From positions 44,704,001 through 44,764,000 of the forward strand of contig CM060733.1 of assembly GCA_030704615.1 (NCBI GenBank): a stretch of 60,000 nucleotides of DNA, written 5' to 3'. Position numbers and translations under genes: made by a program. The notes beneath the pieces were generated by a model. That model did not search any database. It saw nothing but the letters and a program-made list of their open reading frames with translations, and was not told the DNA's origin. Of this stretch, positions 32,335-44,939 are shown in pieces (within the stretch, counting starts at the first letter, position 1; the number at the start of each line of letters is the position of its first letter). Source of the DNA: Takakia lepidozioides (lineage: Eukaryota > Streptophyta > Takakiopsida > Takakiales > Takakiaceae).

Positions 32335-33275
32335 GGACCACAGGGAGTGGCACTGGGGTCGAATGTGAAGAAGGTGGGTCCTGCGCCAAGGACCATAGTG
32401 CTATGGCGCCAGCATTCCGGATCTGCCCCCCGGCATGAGGAGGCAGCGCCCAAGGTATGGTTGTTCCCAGCCCCTCTCCGCAAACTTACTTGGTTGGTTT
32501 CCTTTATGGATACACTTCCTGAAGCGTTGCAATGTGTATTCATTGCAGGTGAGCAAGAGGAGTGGGCTGTCCCCGGCACCATCATCGCAGAAGAACGTGG
32601 TTCCCCAGGCATGCATTCATGGCTCTTTGTTTTGCCTGGTTTCTAGTAGGGTTATTTTTGCCAGGAAGTTGTAGTGTGCGGGGTCTGAGCAGGGTGTTTG
32701 TTAGCTTGTTCCGTGGAGGTGTGTTTATACCATTGCAACCACCAGAGTTCATGTTATTCTTATCCCTCTGACTAAACCTCTTTTTGCTGCTGCAATTGAA
32801 GACATGTGGGCAGCTTTCCTCAGTTGCCACCCTCAGCGACGAGCCTCGCTTCAAGGTACGTTGGTACACCGTGAATTTGCTGCTGATTCAGTATCGTGGC
32901 AACCAAGATCGTTTCCATGCCCAGCTGCGCTTGACTTTCACCCTGTCATTGCTATGTTTGTTGCTGAGTGGACCCTGATGTTGGTGTCTGCAGATATCAG
33001 TTCATGTGTTTCTCCTGAACCCCAATGACAAGCGGTCAAAGACAGCCGCCGCAAAGGCGGAAGTGGTGGGAATAGCCGGGGTTGATAAGTTCCACTGCAA
33101 GGACATTCGTTCTGGGTGGTACAAGGTGAAAGTCCACAAGATCATGCTTCCAAGTGTTACATTGCCTTGCCCAAATCTGGACGATGCCCCCCCCAATACC
33201 ACACTAGCGCACATGAAAGGCACGGTGACTCTGTGGCCAGAGAAGAGTATGAGGAAAGGTGAAAGTATCAAGTGA
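32335..33275 (+). CDS. Gene C C-terminal exons, unknown domain
   Basis: Short exon candidates with good borders lie near 32,335-32,455, 32,551-32,609 and 32,801-32,855. They are followed by a clear last exon, 32,994-33,275, containing VHVFLLNPNDKRSK, KFHCKDIRSGWYKVKV and a stop at 33,275. The last exon is well formed (acceptor GTCTGCAG) but not recognised. The reading frame through the small exons is uncertain. Confidence 0.35.
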
Positions 33276-33640
33276 GATTTCATGTTTGTAGTCCCTCTTG
33301 GGTGTGTAATGATACTCATAGAAGTGTGTATGATACTCACGTTACCAGTTTTGAACATTTGGGCCATGACAGTTTATGTGATGTCCGGCAACCATGTATG
33401 TTGGCATTTTGTCTTGCTCATACGCAGGTGTGCCGTGACGGTCTCTTATTTGAATGTAATATCACATTTTCCTGACTTGTCGTCGTGTCCGTCCACCTTC
33501 TATGTGTATGTGTGATGGTCTTTGGTCTCCCTGGACTACGTCTATTTGGTTCATTAGCGTGATGTTGTGCATGCATCGTGGTCTGTGTTCTGAGTCTCGC
33601 CCAGTATCATTGCTTCTCAATTCCCCCTGCATATGGGTGA
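33276..33640. other. No gene recognised
   Basis: T-rich sequence after gene C, probably its 3' untranslated region. Nothing further was seen. Confidence 0.4.
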
Positions 33641-35264
33641 ACCACTAAAACCACTAGAATGCATCAGAACCATACTTTCAGCTTATAATGCAGGTCATTT
33701 GGACAACTCACACAAACCACTACAAGTGCTTGTTTGCAATGCTTTCCTACTGTAGTGCAACCAACTAGCACAGTGGCAGCGGAGTTGGCCAAAGCAGTCC
33801 CGAGAGGGCACAAACACTCTGCGTCTTTCTACTAGCAGTCGTACCCCTCACTGCCATTGCATGGGGACGACGCCACGCGTCGACCCACACACTCTCCACG
33901 TAGTCCCCGTGGATTTGTCTGCCGGCAGTTGTGCAGTCGACTTCGTCAGTCGCTGTTGCCACGTGACATGCAGCACTCCAAGTTATGTGGCCGACTGCGA
34001 TGTGGCGTCTTGGGCCGTGGCCACGCAGCAGCATTGCCGCTCGCCGCGGCGCCGCCACATCGGCGTCCACGTCCGCGTCCGCGTCCATGTGTCACCGCGC
34101 CCCGGGTGAGTCAGTCCACTCATCCGGAGGGAGAAGTCAAAGTCAGCCCAAAAGGTCAGACACACGGGCGGCCGGCCTGGTTATGCCACGTGGTTCTTCA
34201 GCATTAATCGCATTAATCGCTGAGCAGTTGTTCGCACGTCTGCATCCTTTACCACTCCAATCATTGGATGTCCAACCCAACTATCACGTCTGTTGTAACT
34301 AGTCGTTTGTAACTTCCAGTCGATCCCATTTATTTTACTTTTACGACTCAAAATGAGTCGTTACCCCAATGGTAAATGTCACGAATGCTTCTACTGAGAC
34401 ACAGTGAGTGGTTTCAGCACACAACCTAACCACTACATCAATACTGGTACAACCACTCAGTCCGTGGTTTTAGCACACAAAGTAACCACTACTGCAATAA
34501 TGCTACAACCACTCAGTAGGTGGTCTTAGCACACAACCTAACCACTACCTCAATACTGTTAGAACCACTCAAACAGTGGTTTTACCGCATAACCTAACCA
34601 CTACCTCAATACTGTTAGAACCACTCAGACAGTGGTTTTACCACACATCCTAACCACTATTGCAACACTAGTAGAACCACTCAATAAATGATAATATACA
34701 TTGTTTATTCTCGTTTCATGACTATTCTTGTTATTCAATGCTCACTCACAGAGTTGTTTGTGTAGTCATTGCATTTTCCAGCGCATCCCTAAAATAGGGC
34801 ACGTGCTAATTTGCAATATCGCCATGTGTTCAGATCGTGGTCAACATAACCGTGCAACCGGATTTGTCTACATGTCCATATAGATACGGACACGTGTCCG
34901 TCCATTGCTAAGTATGATCGACGGAGTTGATGCGTCCACATCGCATACGGTGGAAGTGGTTGGAATCACTATGTTCTGAAGTGGTTAGTTTGCTACTGTG
35001 ACACGTCAGACGTGACCTGGCTTACCACTCTGACACGTCACAAGTGGTTATTTTACCACTGTGACATGTAAGCGAACAGCTGGACTCGGAGGCAAGTGAT
35101 CGTAACCACTGTCGTTAACCAGTTCGGACACGTCATGTCTTTAACCACTGCTGAGTCAAGATCCACTGGTTCTATACCACTAGACATGCCATAGTGGTTG
35201 GATGTCTTTTCCCACTCAAAATGAGTGGTTGCCAGAGTGGTTATTCCCCGTTTTTCCTCTAGTG
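33640..35264. mobile_element. Candidate non-autonomous CACTA-type element rich in AACCACT motifs
   Basis: AACCACT and its complement AGTGGTT occur dozens of times in both orientations, densest at 34,390-34,690 and 34,960-35,245. The right edge, read on the minus strand, starts CACTAGAGGAAAAACGGGG, which resembles CACTA-element termini. Dense short subterminal motifs in both orientations are typical of that superfamily. A matching left end was not established: candidates are CACTAG at 33,653 and at 34,666 (the latter flanked by CAA, as is the right end). A GC-rich core lies at 33,840-34,200. Confidence 0.45.
34395..34685. repeat. About 60-bp tandem repeat, five units
   Basis: Units of the form AACCACTCAG...AGTGGTTTTA...CACAACCTAACCACTA...CAATACTG recur about every 60 bp and pair AACCACT with AGTGGTT within each unit. 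Confidence 0.8.
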
Positions 35265-35535
35265 CAAGACCGTTTGTGGTTCCAAGACCTGGAGTGCTGG
35301 AGTTTCTTCGACTTGCATTGACTCATTTTCATATAGCGATTTGTCTTGCTCTGAGAAGGATACTGTATTGATCAAGATGTTGGAGTGTTTTATTCCTCTG
35401 GAAATTATGAAACAATTTCGATTTATATGGTCTGCCGAGCATTGCACAGATACAGCTGGACATATTAAGCCTGGAATGAAATATCTTATTAAAGATATTA
35501 AGAGTATTCTTGTAAAATTTATTGGGAAAGAATTG

Positions 35536-36609
35536 TCGGGGTTTCGCGCACTTCTTGGCCGTGTGCCCGGGCTCCCAGCAATTAGAGCACACCCCATCAA
35601 AGGTCGCCTTCTGTCCGCCATAAGCCGCCGCACCTGATTTTCCTTTCGGAGCACCAAGTGCGGCCTTGACGTGCGAAGATCCTCCCTTCGATGTCAATGT
35701 GCCATTGTCGCCGCGTGGCCTATCCCACTTCTTTTCCGGTCAGAAGGAGTCACCCTCCCGCCGGACCTTCTTGTGGTTCAGCTCCGTATGGCCCTGTCTT
35801 TCGCCCCTAGGGACATCCGAGAAACATTCAGCCCTTTCAATTGCCTCGTTCAAAGTCTTTAGTGGCATCTCCTCCAACTTCCGCCTGGCCCATGGGGCCA
35901 GTCCCGCCACAAAGTTGAAGACCATTTCTGGTTTCGCCATATCCGCGGCTTCGAGCAATAACATATTGAAAGCCTAAACATATCCCCAAATGTCATCCGT
36001 TTGCTTCAAGTTCCTCATCTTGTCTCGCGCGAGCCAGGACGCATTGAGGGGCACAAACTATTTTTTCATAAGTTCCTTGAACCCACTCCAGCTCAAGGTT
36101 TCTGGGTTTGGCCCTTGGTCATGAAGGTGCTTCTGCCACCATTGTTGAGCATAACCCCTCAAATAGGTGGGAGCCACTTCCACTCGATCCTCGTCACTCA
36201 ATTTGGCCGCCCGAAAGTATTGCTTCAGCTCCAAGAGGCAAGTGTTGAGTGCCTTCCGATTTTGGATGCCCTCGAAGGTGTCGAGTTCCTTAGGCTTCAT
36301 CTTAAACTTTGCTGTAGTGGAAGTGGCGTTAGCCGCCATCATCACGTTTTTCAACGTCCCGCCAAACTGCGCCAACAACCCTTCCCAAAAGGCTGCTGGC
36401 AAGGGAGATTCTTGTTGGTCTGGCGGAGCCTTTGGGAAGTCCTCGGGCTCCGACTCCCCAAAATCCTCCCGTTCGGGAGTAGCCTCGCTTTCAGGATCAT
36501 AGATCACCTCTTCATTTTGCCGCTTCGGTGACACGTCGCTCCCACCGGGCTCACCAGGATCATCGTCTTTCGGGCCGTTCCGCTTTTGCTTTGTCTTGCC
36601 CGACCCCAT
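35536..36609 (-). pseudogene. Gag of a Ty3/Gypsy-type element (TGTCGCG family), three in-frame stops
   Basis: Starting at the ATG at 36,609, the frame encodes an acidic N-terminus, AAFWEGLLAQFGGTL, DTFEGIQNRKALNTCL, VAPTYLRGYAQQWWQ, then FVAGLAPWARRKLEEM, and the zinc knuckle CSNCWEPGHTAKKC. One frame runs throughout but is cut by stop codons ending at 36,058, near 35,965 and near 35,740. Sequence changes abruptly to AT-rich DNA at about 35,536, so the element is truncated after the knuckle and no pol gene is present. A second fragment of the same gag lies at 45,845-46,256. Confidence 0.8.
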
Positions 36610-36650
36610 GGTGAGGCCGATCTCAAGGATGATCGCGTACTAAACTCTAA

Positions 36651-36662
36651 GCTCTGATACCA
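36651..36662 (-). promoter_or_regulatory. Primer-binding site complementary to initiator tRNA-Met
   Basis: The minus strand reads TGGTATCAGAGC, the standard plant retrotransposon primer site. It is 2 nt from the inner end of the LTR at 36,665 and 42 nt upstream of the gag ATG. Confidence 0.85.
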
Positions 36663-36664
36663 AG

Positions 36665-37373
36665 TGTCGCGCACCATACCAGTTCCCCTTCAAGTCATAG
36701 TTATTCGCTTTGATGCGCGCGCCTAACTCCCAAACTAGCCACCGGGCCAACTCGGAGCTTTGGCTGTAACAGTCCCCCTCACACTCCCACTTGACCCTCA
36801 ACTTGTTGGGCTTAGTGGAATTTCCCTTTAGTAGATGGCAGTCCGGAACAGCTCCCCAAACCTTGGTCGCTTTCCGGCTCGCACTCTTACGCTCACTAGT
36901 TTTTTGTCACCAACGGGCTTACACCGTTCTCGGGGTTACCACTCTCTATATATACTTCTGTAGGTGTCCACGGGGGTTCCGCAAGTAGCCCAGTCCAAAT
37001 CTAGTGCACCACCACTTAGATCCTCGATCGTCCCAGTGGTGAGCCGCGGTGAGTCTTGGCCCACCCACCACGGCCCCAATGGACCGTGATGAGTCCCAAG
37101 ACTACCCACGATTCCCACCAAAAGGCCTCAGCCTCATGGTGAGTCCTATGCCACCCCCACTATGACTCCCTACGCTACCACCATCCCTCTTGGAGCCCCC
37201 ACCACCGCCCCCCGGTTTGCGGGGCTCCACCTAGTGAGCGCAACCGCTTCCTTGGGTGCCTTCGGCACTCAAGGGTGCTTCAACCCCCTTTCCTATTTGC
37301 TGCCATTGCCCCCACCACAGGGGCAGCCCTGCTTGTGTCCCGACCCCCTGCCCTCAAGGCAAAGGCCGCGACA
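36665..37373 (-). mobile_element. 5' LTR, 709 bp
   Basis: It starts TGTCGCG and ends CGCGACA, a perfect short terminal inversion, and directly abuts the primer-binding site. The outer end interrupts the gag frame of another retrotransposon at 37,374, showing insertion of this element into an older one. The matching 3' LTR is not in the window. Confidence 0.85.
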
Positions 37374-37860
37374 CTGAACATCTTCGTTTTTCGACCTCCT
37401 CGTATCGAACATTTGAGTTACGCCCCCAGCTTTGAATCTTCTCTTGTTAGTGCAGTTTAATGCTATGTGATCTACTTCTCCGCAATAGAGGCATAATCCA
37501 TTTGAACGTCGTCTTTGTTTTTCTTGTGGCGTCAATGGCTTGAATTGGACATCATCAATCTGCATAAGATCACTACCAGATGTTTGATGGATCGTTGCGT
37601 TTGGTGCCGTAGTAGCAGCGGCATGATGCATCGTCAACCATCTAGATTGCTTCTCTTGACGACTTTCGAACAAACGATTATCGTATACAATGACTTGGGT
37701 GATGAATTCGCTCAGTGTACTCACGTTTGGCATTGTCAGCAATAAATATTTTACATCATCTTTTAGCCTACATCGAAACTGACTAATTAAACTCTTCTCA
37801 TTCCAGTCGAGGTCGCACGCAAGTTGTCAAAATTCGGCAGCATAAAGGGAAACATGACGT
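37374..37860 (-). pseudogene. Gag fragment of a second Ty3/Gypsy-type element
   Basis: The minus strand encodes LISQFRCRLKDDV, LSEFITQVIVYDNRLFE and the zinc knuckle CLYCGEVDHIALNC, a different gag family from the one inserted into it. The 3' part is cut off by the LTR at 37,373. Upstream coding is frameshifted. Confidence 0.7.
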
Positions 37861-37999
37861 GCTCATTGTCGAAGATTTCGCATCTTTGTCTCTGCAACCC
37901 TCTCTCTATCTTTCTCTCCAAACGTTGCAGTGAACTCGGACACGAACGCTTCAAAATTACATAGTAAATGCGATTTTTTTTTTTCCCCTAATAGCGGTG

Positions 38000-38640
38000 C
38001 AAACTGTAAAGGACGAGAACATGACTAAACACAAAACAAGATATCAGACTAGAGGTACAAGACTAGACAAGTAGTCAAGGTCGGCGTGGCCGAATGCATG
38101 ATGAGTAAACATGAATCAAGATTATCTTTATAACAATGGACAAGAGTACAAGATATTGAAACTCGACTTGAATACTGGAATGCTGGAAACTGGACTAGAG
38201 TACCAGATACTGGAAACTGGACTAGAGTACCAGGTACTGGAAACTAGACTAGAGTACTGGAACTGGAAACAAGAGTAGCTTGTATTGGTTGTTGGCAAGA
38301 CTGAAGAGTGTCCAGTCTCGCCTCCTATATATATTGGCTACTAGGAAGTTCCCTAAGAAGCTTCCCCAATGGAGGTTACTTGCTGGAGAAGTTTCCAACT
38401 TTAAGCAAAGGTTTCTTGATGGAGAAGCTTCCTTAAACAAATGAGGTATCTTGATGGAGAATTTCCCTCAAAAGAAGCTTCCTCAGCAGTTTCCCAAGTT
38501 ACTCTCGATAATTTGATAAACTTTCGGTAACTTGGTAACTAATGATAACTTATGGTAAATCATGGTAACTTTTGGTAACATGATAATTTGATAACTTTAG
38601 GTATTTACTCCTGGTAAGTTCCTCTAGGCTATGTGCACCA
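38000..38640. repeat. Unassigned AT-rich repeats, probable LTR or leader of the second Gypsy
   Basis: A roughly 28-bp unit (ACTGGAAACTGGACTAGAGTA) is repeated three times at 38,160-38,265. A TATATATA box lies at 38,322-38,331, and imperfect GATGGAGAAGCTTCC and GGTAAC repeats follow. No coding sequence was seen. Confidence 0.4.
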
Positions 38641-40773
38641 AATAGGACTAAACATTTTGCAGCACGTGACTATGAGGCAGGTCATCACTAAGCTCAGGAA
38701 AAGATTGGCCTTTTGGTGCTCGGTGATGTTGTCGATTGTGGGGCCGAGCTCTGGTGGTCAACTAGATTCTAGAGGCTTCTACATGGTTTTGTACTGCAGT
38801 TTGGGACCCAGACAAAACCCTTACCAAGGAGATTAAAGCCCTGGTTAGGAACTTCCTCTGGGGGGCCACACCAGCGGCACCAACAAAAAGAGCCCTTATC
38901 TCATGGGACCATCTCTGTCAAAGAAACGCAAGGGGGGGCTGGGCATAATTGATCCGGGTTCTCAAATCAAGGCCCTGCTGGCGAAGTGGATTCCCAGAGC
39001 TCTCAAGCACAGGCACAGCCCATGGAGCAAGTTAGTTCAGTCTTACCTGGTGGGATCTATCCCTCAATCCTCCCCCCTCTGGATGCAGTCCCTGAGATGG
39101 ATTGTTTAGGGCAGCAATTCAAGATCCTCGCTAGGCTCAGGTCCCTGACAGTCAATTTGGAAAGCATAACACACTTTGAGAGGCAACCTATCTCAGAGAA
39201 TGCCGCTTAACCCCCAAGAATATATGAGGCAACCGATTTTTGCTAACTACAATATGGACTCTGATTGCCTAGTATGTCAAACCCCGAGATGGGCTTTCTG
39301 GGAAAGCATGGGTTTCACCCATATTGCTAACACCAGAACATAGAGAATGTTCTTTTCACAGGCAGAGGTGGCAGTGGCAGTGGGGAATAGAAGAGCCAAG
39401 ACATGGGATACAATACTCGCAAACGTGCCTGACTACATGAACCCATTACTGGCCTAGGACGGACAAAACTGCACCACTCCAGCTTGGATGGCCAAAATGC
39501 AAGGAAGACAACCCCTGGTTATTTTGGTCTTTTCTTTTAATCAGTCCATGGCTTCGGGCCTGCACTTCACTGTCTCCTTGGATGACTCCCTATCATACCA
39601 GGGTCACATTGAGCTGGACAAAGCATCTTTGCAACATATAATAGTGATTGACAGCGAAGGGAATGTGAATCCTACTCCCCCAATGGGCCTGGATATCCAA
39701 TGGGCCAGACAAATTTCTCTCTTTTGGTTTCTGGCCTCCCCCCTGGCAGATCTGCAATTTGATCCAGGCGAGTGGTCCTGGATGGATAGGAAACACACAT
39801 TTTTCGCATACACAGTCAAGCTGGGCTACGCAACCCTCAAGCCACCCACTTCTTTCATTGCAAAATGGAACACTAAATGGAGCTGATACCGCCTTGTCTA
39901 AAGGGATTGGGACAAGATCTGGAAGGACATCTGGAGAAAAGACAGGGCGGCCAAGGTCTCTGCCTTTTTGTGGAAATTGGCCCATAGAATTTACCAGTCA
40001 TACAAGCAACAAACGAGGACACGCCTCAGTGCACTTGTTGTCAATCGCAACCAGAAACGATTGATCACTGCCTCATAACCTGTAATCTGTCTTCCAGGGT
40101 CTGGCGGGTGGTATTGACCTTCTTCTCCAATTGGGATTCTTTTCCTTCCCCACCACCTTACTCTCTGCTGCTTCTTAATTTCTTACCCTCCTAGCCCCTC
40201 AATGCTTGCCCAATTTGGGCAGCCCTTAGAGCCTATACTTTATGGAATATATGGAAAGCTAGATGTAAATGGGTTTTTGAGGGTAAACCCCCCAGGGGCA
40301 GATCATGTTTCATACATACCATGATCTGTTGACTGAGGGGAAAAAAGCCTGGGGGAATGTTTGTGCAGCTATTCCTAGAACTTCGGAGCAACGGGGGAGG
40401 AAGCTGTTCCAAGACGCCCATGACTCCTGGGGCAAAGGCAACGTGCTCGGCTCCAGTCTTCCCAACCTTCAATTTGGCAACAAGCAGTCCCCCCACAATG
40501 GGAGGTCCCCAGGTGACGGGGAAGATGCTGATTTCAGCTGGCATCATAGAAGGAGATGAAATAAAAGAATATATGGATATATTTTTTCAATCTCTTGGGC
40601 TTTTCTCCGTATAATAATTTGTTTTATTGGCGTAGGCTAGAGATACAAAGTTCAAAACTCAGCTTAAATTCTGATGCTTACATCACCGCGGTCACCGTGA
40701 TGCCTCTCTCGTTTCTAAATCCTGCGAACTATCTTATGCTCCCCTTTGTCTTTAAAAAAAAAAAAAAAAAAAC
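38640..40773 (+). pseudogene. LINE (non-LTR retrotransposon) remnant with poly(A) tail
   Basis: Broken plus-strand frames give the C-terminal part of a plant LINE reverse transcriptase: KLRKRLAFW, then KALVRNFLWGA, ALISWDHLC, GGLGI and ALLAKW. They are followed by the zf-RVT region, with IWRKDRAAKVSAFLWKLAH and an E-x-x-DHCL-x-x-C motif near 40,060. An A run at 40,754-40,773 is a likely 3' tail. Several frameshifts and stops mark an old copy. Confidence 0.75.
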
Positions 40774-41137
40774 CCAGAACTTAGATATTGGGTGAGGTTT
40801 TGAACGCATTGCTCGAGGACAGTAACCGTCCACGATGAGAAATCCTAGGCGTTCACCCGGGCTGATCAGCAGCCGCCGTGATTCGCCCATGTGTGTGGTC
40901 GCGGCTGATATCCGCTTGGTGGGTCCCACATGCCCGTCCGCTGGCTGATCAGCCCTTGCGGAAGGGCCCATGTGCGCAGGCCGAGAGTAGAGAGGCATCT
41001 TGTGAGCCTTCAGTGTGTAATCTTTGGCTGTGCCTGCTTGCCTGCCCTTGCACTGTGGCCAGGGCTTGCTTGAGCTCTACTACATTTCGCTGGCATTTTC
41101 GTGGTGCAACAACTGTGGTCGGTGACAGAGGGAAGAA

Positions 41138-43361
41138 ATGGCGTGTGTGGCGGCATTGGCTGGCACATCAGTGCCCGCTGCAGTGACCTCCTCGGCTTCG
41201 GTCCCGCGCTCGGCTGTTGGCTCGTCCTCACCCGTTTCTCTTTTCCGACGAAGAAGTTTCAATGGCGGGGCTGCGAGGCTGACTTCCCGAAGAGCAGGTT
41301 TTGTTTCCCCTTTCTGTGTGTTCTGATCGTGTGAGAGAAGCAGTCAGCGAAACGTGGTTCTTGGCAGGGTACAATTTTCGGGTGTACTTGAACCCTGTTT
41401 GATGTGTTTAGACAAATCGGAAACCTATTCTTGAAAATCTGGGCGTTATACCCCTGAAATAGAATTTGTGAGATCTGACTCCGTCGGCTTGATGTGATTG
41501 TTTTCTAGTCGTAATGCATAAGTCTTTTCTAGCATTGTGAGATCACATATGTGAATTGGTTGGGATGTTTCTAAAGGTTATGGCCATTGGGAGCAATATC
41601 TTACATGCTGCTCCTTCCTGCTCATCATGCTCGATAAAGATTGGAACGATTTTTTTATTTCCTGTTAACGAAAGTCGAACTCGTGCAGGTATTCGTTCAT
41701 GTAGAACACCTATAGAGCTGAACCTAGCATGCGTGTTGTGTGTTATTAGACATTGAAGATTTTTTTGCTAGGATAACCAATTCAACACTCGAGCAATCAA
41801 GAATACAGGGAGCAAGACCAAGATATCAGGGGCTCAAGTGGAGTACACCTTTTTTGATTGGTTCTATTACTGTTGCGCATCATCTCGGCATTTTCCACCT
41901 GAAACATTATCTACAGATCATTGGGCTGTAGCTAGCCTGTTTGAAATGTTCAAAGCAGTCCCCCAGTATTTCGCTAACAATACCTGCTTATGCCATAGAG
42001 ACAAGGAGGCTTCAACCCTTTCTTATCCGAGGAGCATCATCTGAGGAGACCACACCAGATGTGACAAAGCAAGTGGACGAGCTCTTGAGCGACCTAAAGG
42101 CCAAGGTCAGCTTTGCATGAATCTCACCTACTAGCAAGTGTAGCCCTTTTGGGAGGAAGTTGTACGGACAATTTGACATGGGACCTGCAATTTGGTATAT
42201 TAAATGTAATGTAGTTTCTATGTAAAGTCCTGCCAATTCTGAGATACAGAGGTCATAGGACAAAGATGAAGGGGCTCAAAAAGGTCTATGGCAGGTGGCG
42301 GTGTAATCACTGTGGTTTGACATTTATTTTTTGTGCTCCTCGTCCATTGTTAACATTTTCTTCAATCGGAGAACCACTGAATCTCAGATTTGTCAGGTTG
42401 TCCCATCAGCATTGCAGCTTGCAGGTTTGGGTTACCTGATTGTCTTTTGTGCATGGATGTACAGTGGGATAGCGTGGAGGACAAGAGTCCGCTGGCTATC
42501 TATGGCGGTGGTGCACTTGTGGCGCTATGGCTCTCATCCACCATTGTTGGTGCTATTAATGCTGTGCCATTGGTACCATTCCAAGAACCCATGTTCCCAG
42601 ATGTTAGGACTTGTTCTAAGTTTTTCCTTTTTTGTGAACCGGGAAGTATATTGTTTTCCTTCATAATGGGGAAGTTGTAGGAGCATTCTTAGGCATTTAA
42701 CTTGCAAAATTATGTATAGCTGTCTGGTAGTGAGCTTATTGGTGATGGCAACTCGGTTCTGTTTGCATTCTTCAGATATGAATTTGTATTGAACTGATTG
42801 AAAGACTCTAAGGTCTCTCTCTCTCTCTACACTTTGGAGGGGAAATGGCAGATAAAGTAATACATTCCGTTAAGTTCAAGTAGGTCCCAATGTGACGATG
42901 TACTTTTGTTTGAACAGCTTCCCAAAGTCATGGAGCTGGTTGGTCTCGCCTATACTGGGTGGTTTATTTATCGCTACTTGCTTTTCAAGGTGAGCTCTAC
43001 TTTGCTGTACTAGCGTCACACCTCTTCCCTTTTCCTTGATGGAGACATGCAAGCAGGTGGATTTAAACAATCAGTTGGTGTGAGTGGTTGAATTGCTTAG
43101 GCTTTTGTCTAAAGGGAGTGGAGGGTGGGGGTGCCCTTACCTGGTTATCCCCACTAGCAAATTCTGATGTGAGAAAGTTATTTGCTTTGTGGTTGCATGA
43201 GTTCAACGTCTCTCATCTGAGTACTAATTGATTCACGTGCTCTGATTGAAGTTGCTCATGAGTACATTTTGCTATTGCAGTCAAGTCGGGCTGAGCTTGC
43301 TGTTGATATCAAGGAGTTGAAGTCAAAGATCACTGGCGTGAAGGATGAGATACAAGGGTAG
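41138..43361 (+). CDS. CURT1: CURT1, thylakoid membrane curvature protein (five exons, intact)
   Basis: Exons 41,138-41,297, 41,999-42,105, 42,465-42,572, 42,918-42,989 and 43,281-43,361 join in phase to 175 residues ending EIQG-TAG. The first about 55 residues are Ala/Ser/Arg-rich, a typical chloroplast transit peptide. Then follow an acidic helix (SSEETTPDV, DELLSDLKAK), WDSVEDKSPLAIYGGGALVA, a first membrane helix (LWLSSTIVGAIN), VPLLPKVMELVGLAYTGWF, a second helix, YRYLLFKSSRAEL and a C-terminal helix. This matches plant CURT1 closely over the two-helix domain. CURT1 proteins oligomerise at grana margins and bend thylakoid membranes. All splice sites are GT-AG. It is one of the few plainly functional host genes here. 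Confidence 0.95.
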
Positions 43362-44616
43362 GTAAGTGCTGGAAAGGAGGCGTCCATTTGCCCTCCCATG
43401 TAATTTGTAGCCGTCAGATCCAGGGTTACGGAGTAAGGGAGTTCTGGAGGCTCCCTTTCACCCCCAGCCGCCCCTTTATTAGTCCAATTGAATCCTACAT
43501 TTACAGTTCTCTTAGAAAGAGTAGCCCCTCAAGTCTTAGTCATACCGTTCAGGATTTTTTGTGGAAACTTTTATGGCTGTCGTGGTGAATTGATGACATC
43601 AAGTTTATGCAATACTATCTCTTCCATATCTTTTGTCATGATCTCATCATGTTGGTCAGCCAGTTGTCATAGTAGCAGTCACTGCCCTCCATGATGATGA
43701 TATTTATTAGGTTAAGGTGGCATTATGTGATTTGGTTGTTTCAAATGAAGGTCTGGTGTTTACCCCGCATTTCTTTTGCATCAGGGAATCCATCAACTCA
43801 GACTACAAAATGAATACAAGATTAGTGCGGGGAGTGTGAACTGTTCTGATTTGCTTAGCGATATTTCTGTGCATTCTTGCAAATTGGCATGAAGTCTATT
43901 AAGAATATGTGTCACAACCAGATGTAGCTGACTGATTTGTATGTTGGTCCTAGGTGGTGCATAAAGAAGGCATGGTAAAATATCAGCTGGTTTCCATGGC
44001 AGTGTGAAACATCGGAATCTGGCCTGGGTCCTGTCCTCCAAATCATGAAAATTCCATTTGCATTTGCACTTAGGTGTAGTATAATATGAAACTAATTGCG
44101 CAGCTATGGTTCATTTTGCATTTTTAGGGGGCCCTTTGGACAGTGCCCTCTAGGTCGTTGCATAAATTCTAGATATTGAGTTGATAATAGGATTGAGAGG
44201 CTCAATTGATGATCCTCCTATACTTAACCCCTATCTGCTAGGGCCCATATACTTCATTGTTGATCTAAATGAAAAAGTCTGGGAAAGGGGCATTGGATTC
44301 TTCATCCACCTAAGCGCAGGGCAGCGATCGTGTGTTTGAGAACAGGGAGCTGGGGACACAAGCCAAAATGAACCAAAAAAGAACACAAAATGATATTTGA
44401 CCAGCTCTCGTGTTTGTGGATCTTGGCAAAATTTAATAGGCAGTAGATGCACTATGTGGTGAGGAACATATGCCCAAAAATTCATGATAGATGGTTGGGA
44501 TTATGTCATCCAAACCCTTGGAAAATAAACATTTATGGTGGTAAAGTAAAACTGCACCTACAAAGGTGTTACACAATCAATTGTGGAGATGTATGGGATC
44601 TTCTCAAATTGCTCTT
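43362..44616. other. No gene recognised
   Basis: CURT1 3' flank and intergenic DNA. No supported open frame, repeat or RNA gene was seen. Confidence 0.5.
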
Positions 44617-44720
44617 TTAACCCTTAAACGATAAGCTGTTTCCCCAAAAGCGTATATACCTTCATGGATGAGGGCATATCTCCCGGGCCCAAACATCCAG
44701 GGAAATGAACCTTACAAACT
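44617..44720 (+). repeat. piggyBac-like terminal sequence (TTAACCC start), left end only
   Basis: The stretch starts TTAACCCTTAAACGATAAGCTG and continues with a segment that aligns with 46,706-46,815: ATGAGGGCATATCTCCC against ATGAGGGTATATCTCCC, and ACATCCA. A matching right end was not found. Confidence 0.45.
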
Positions 44721-44939
44721 TTCATCCTACCTACTATATGTACCTACCTGCAAAATTACAGAGTTTTTGACCGTTCCAATTGTTATAGCCTCTCATTTTA
44801 CAATAATTGGGACGTTATGGCGCTTGCGCGAGCTGACCGGTGGGCCCCGCGCACGGACGCCCGGCTTCCCCCCCCCCGCCCCCAGTTGGTCGCCCAGCTG
44901 CTGCTGCGGCCCCACCAGCCGCGCCCCCAATCCGGCGCG

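Noticed and set aside
34793-35105. Minor palindromic words in the AACCACT region as separate MITEs
   Set aside because: They share the AACCACT motif and no separate ends or target duplications were visible, so they were kept in one region.
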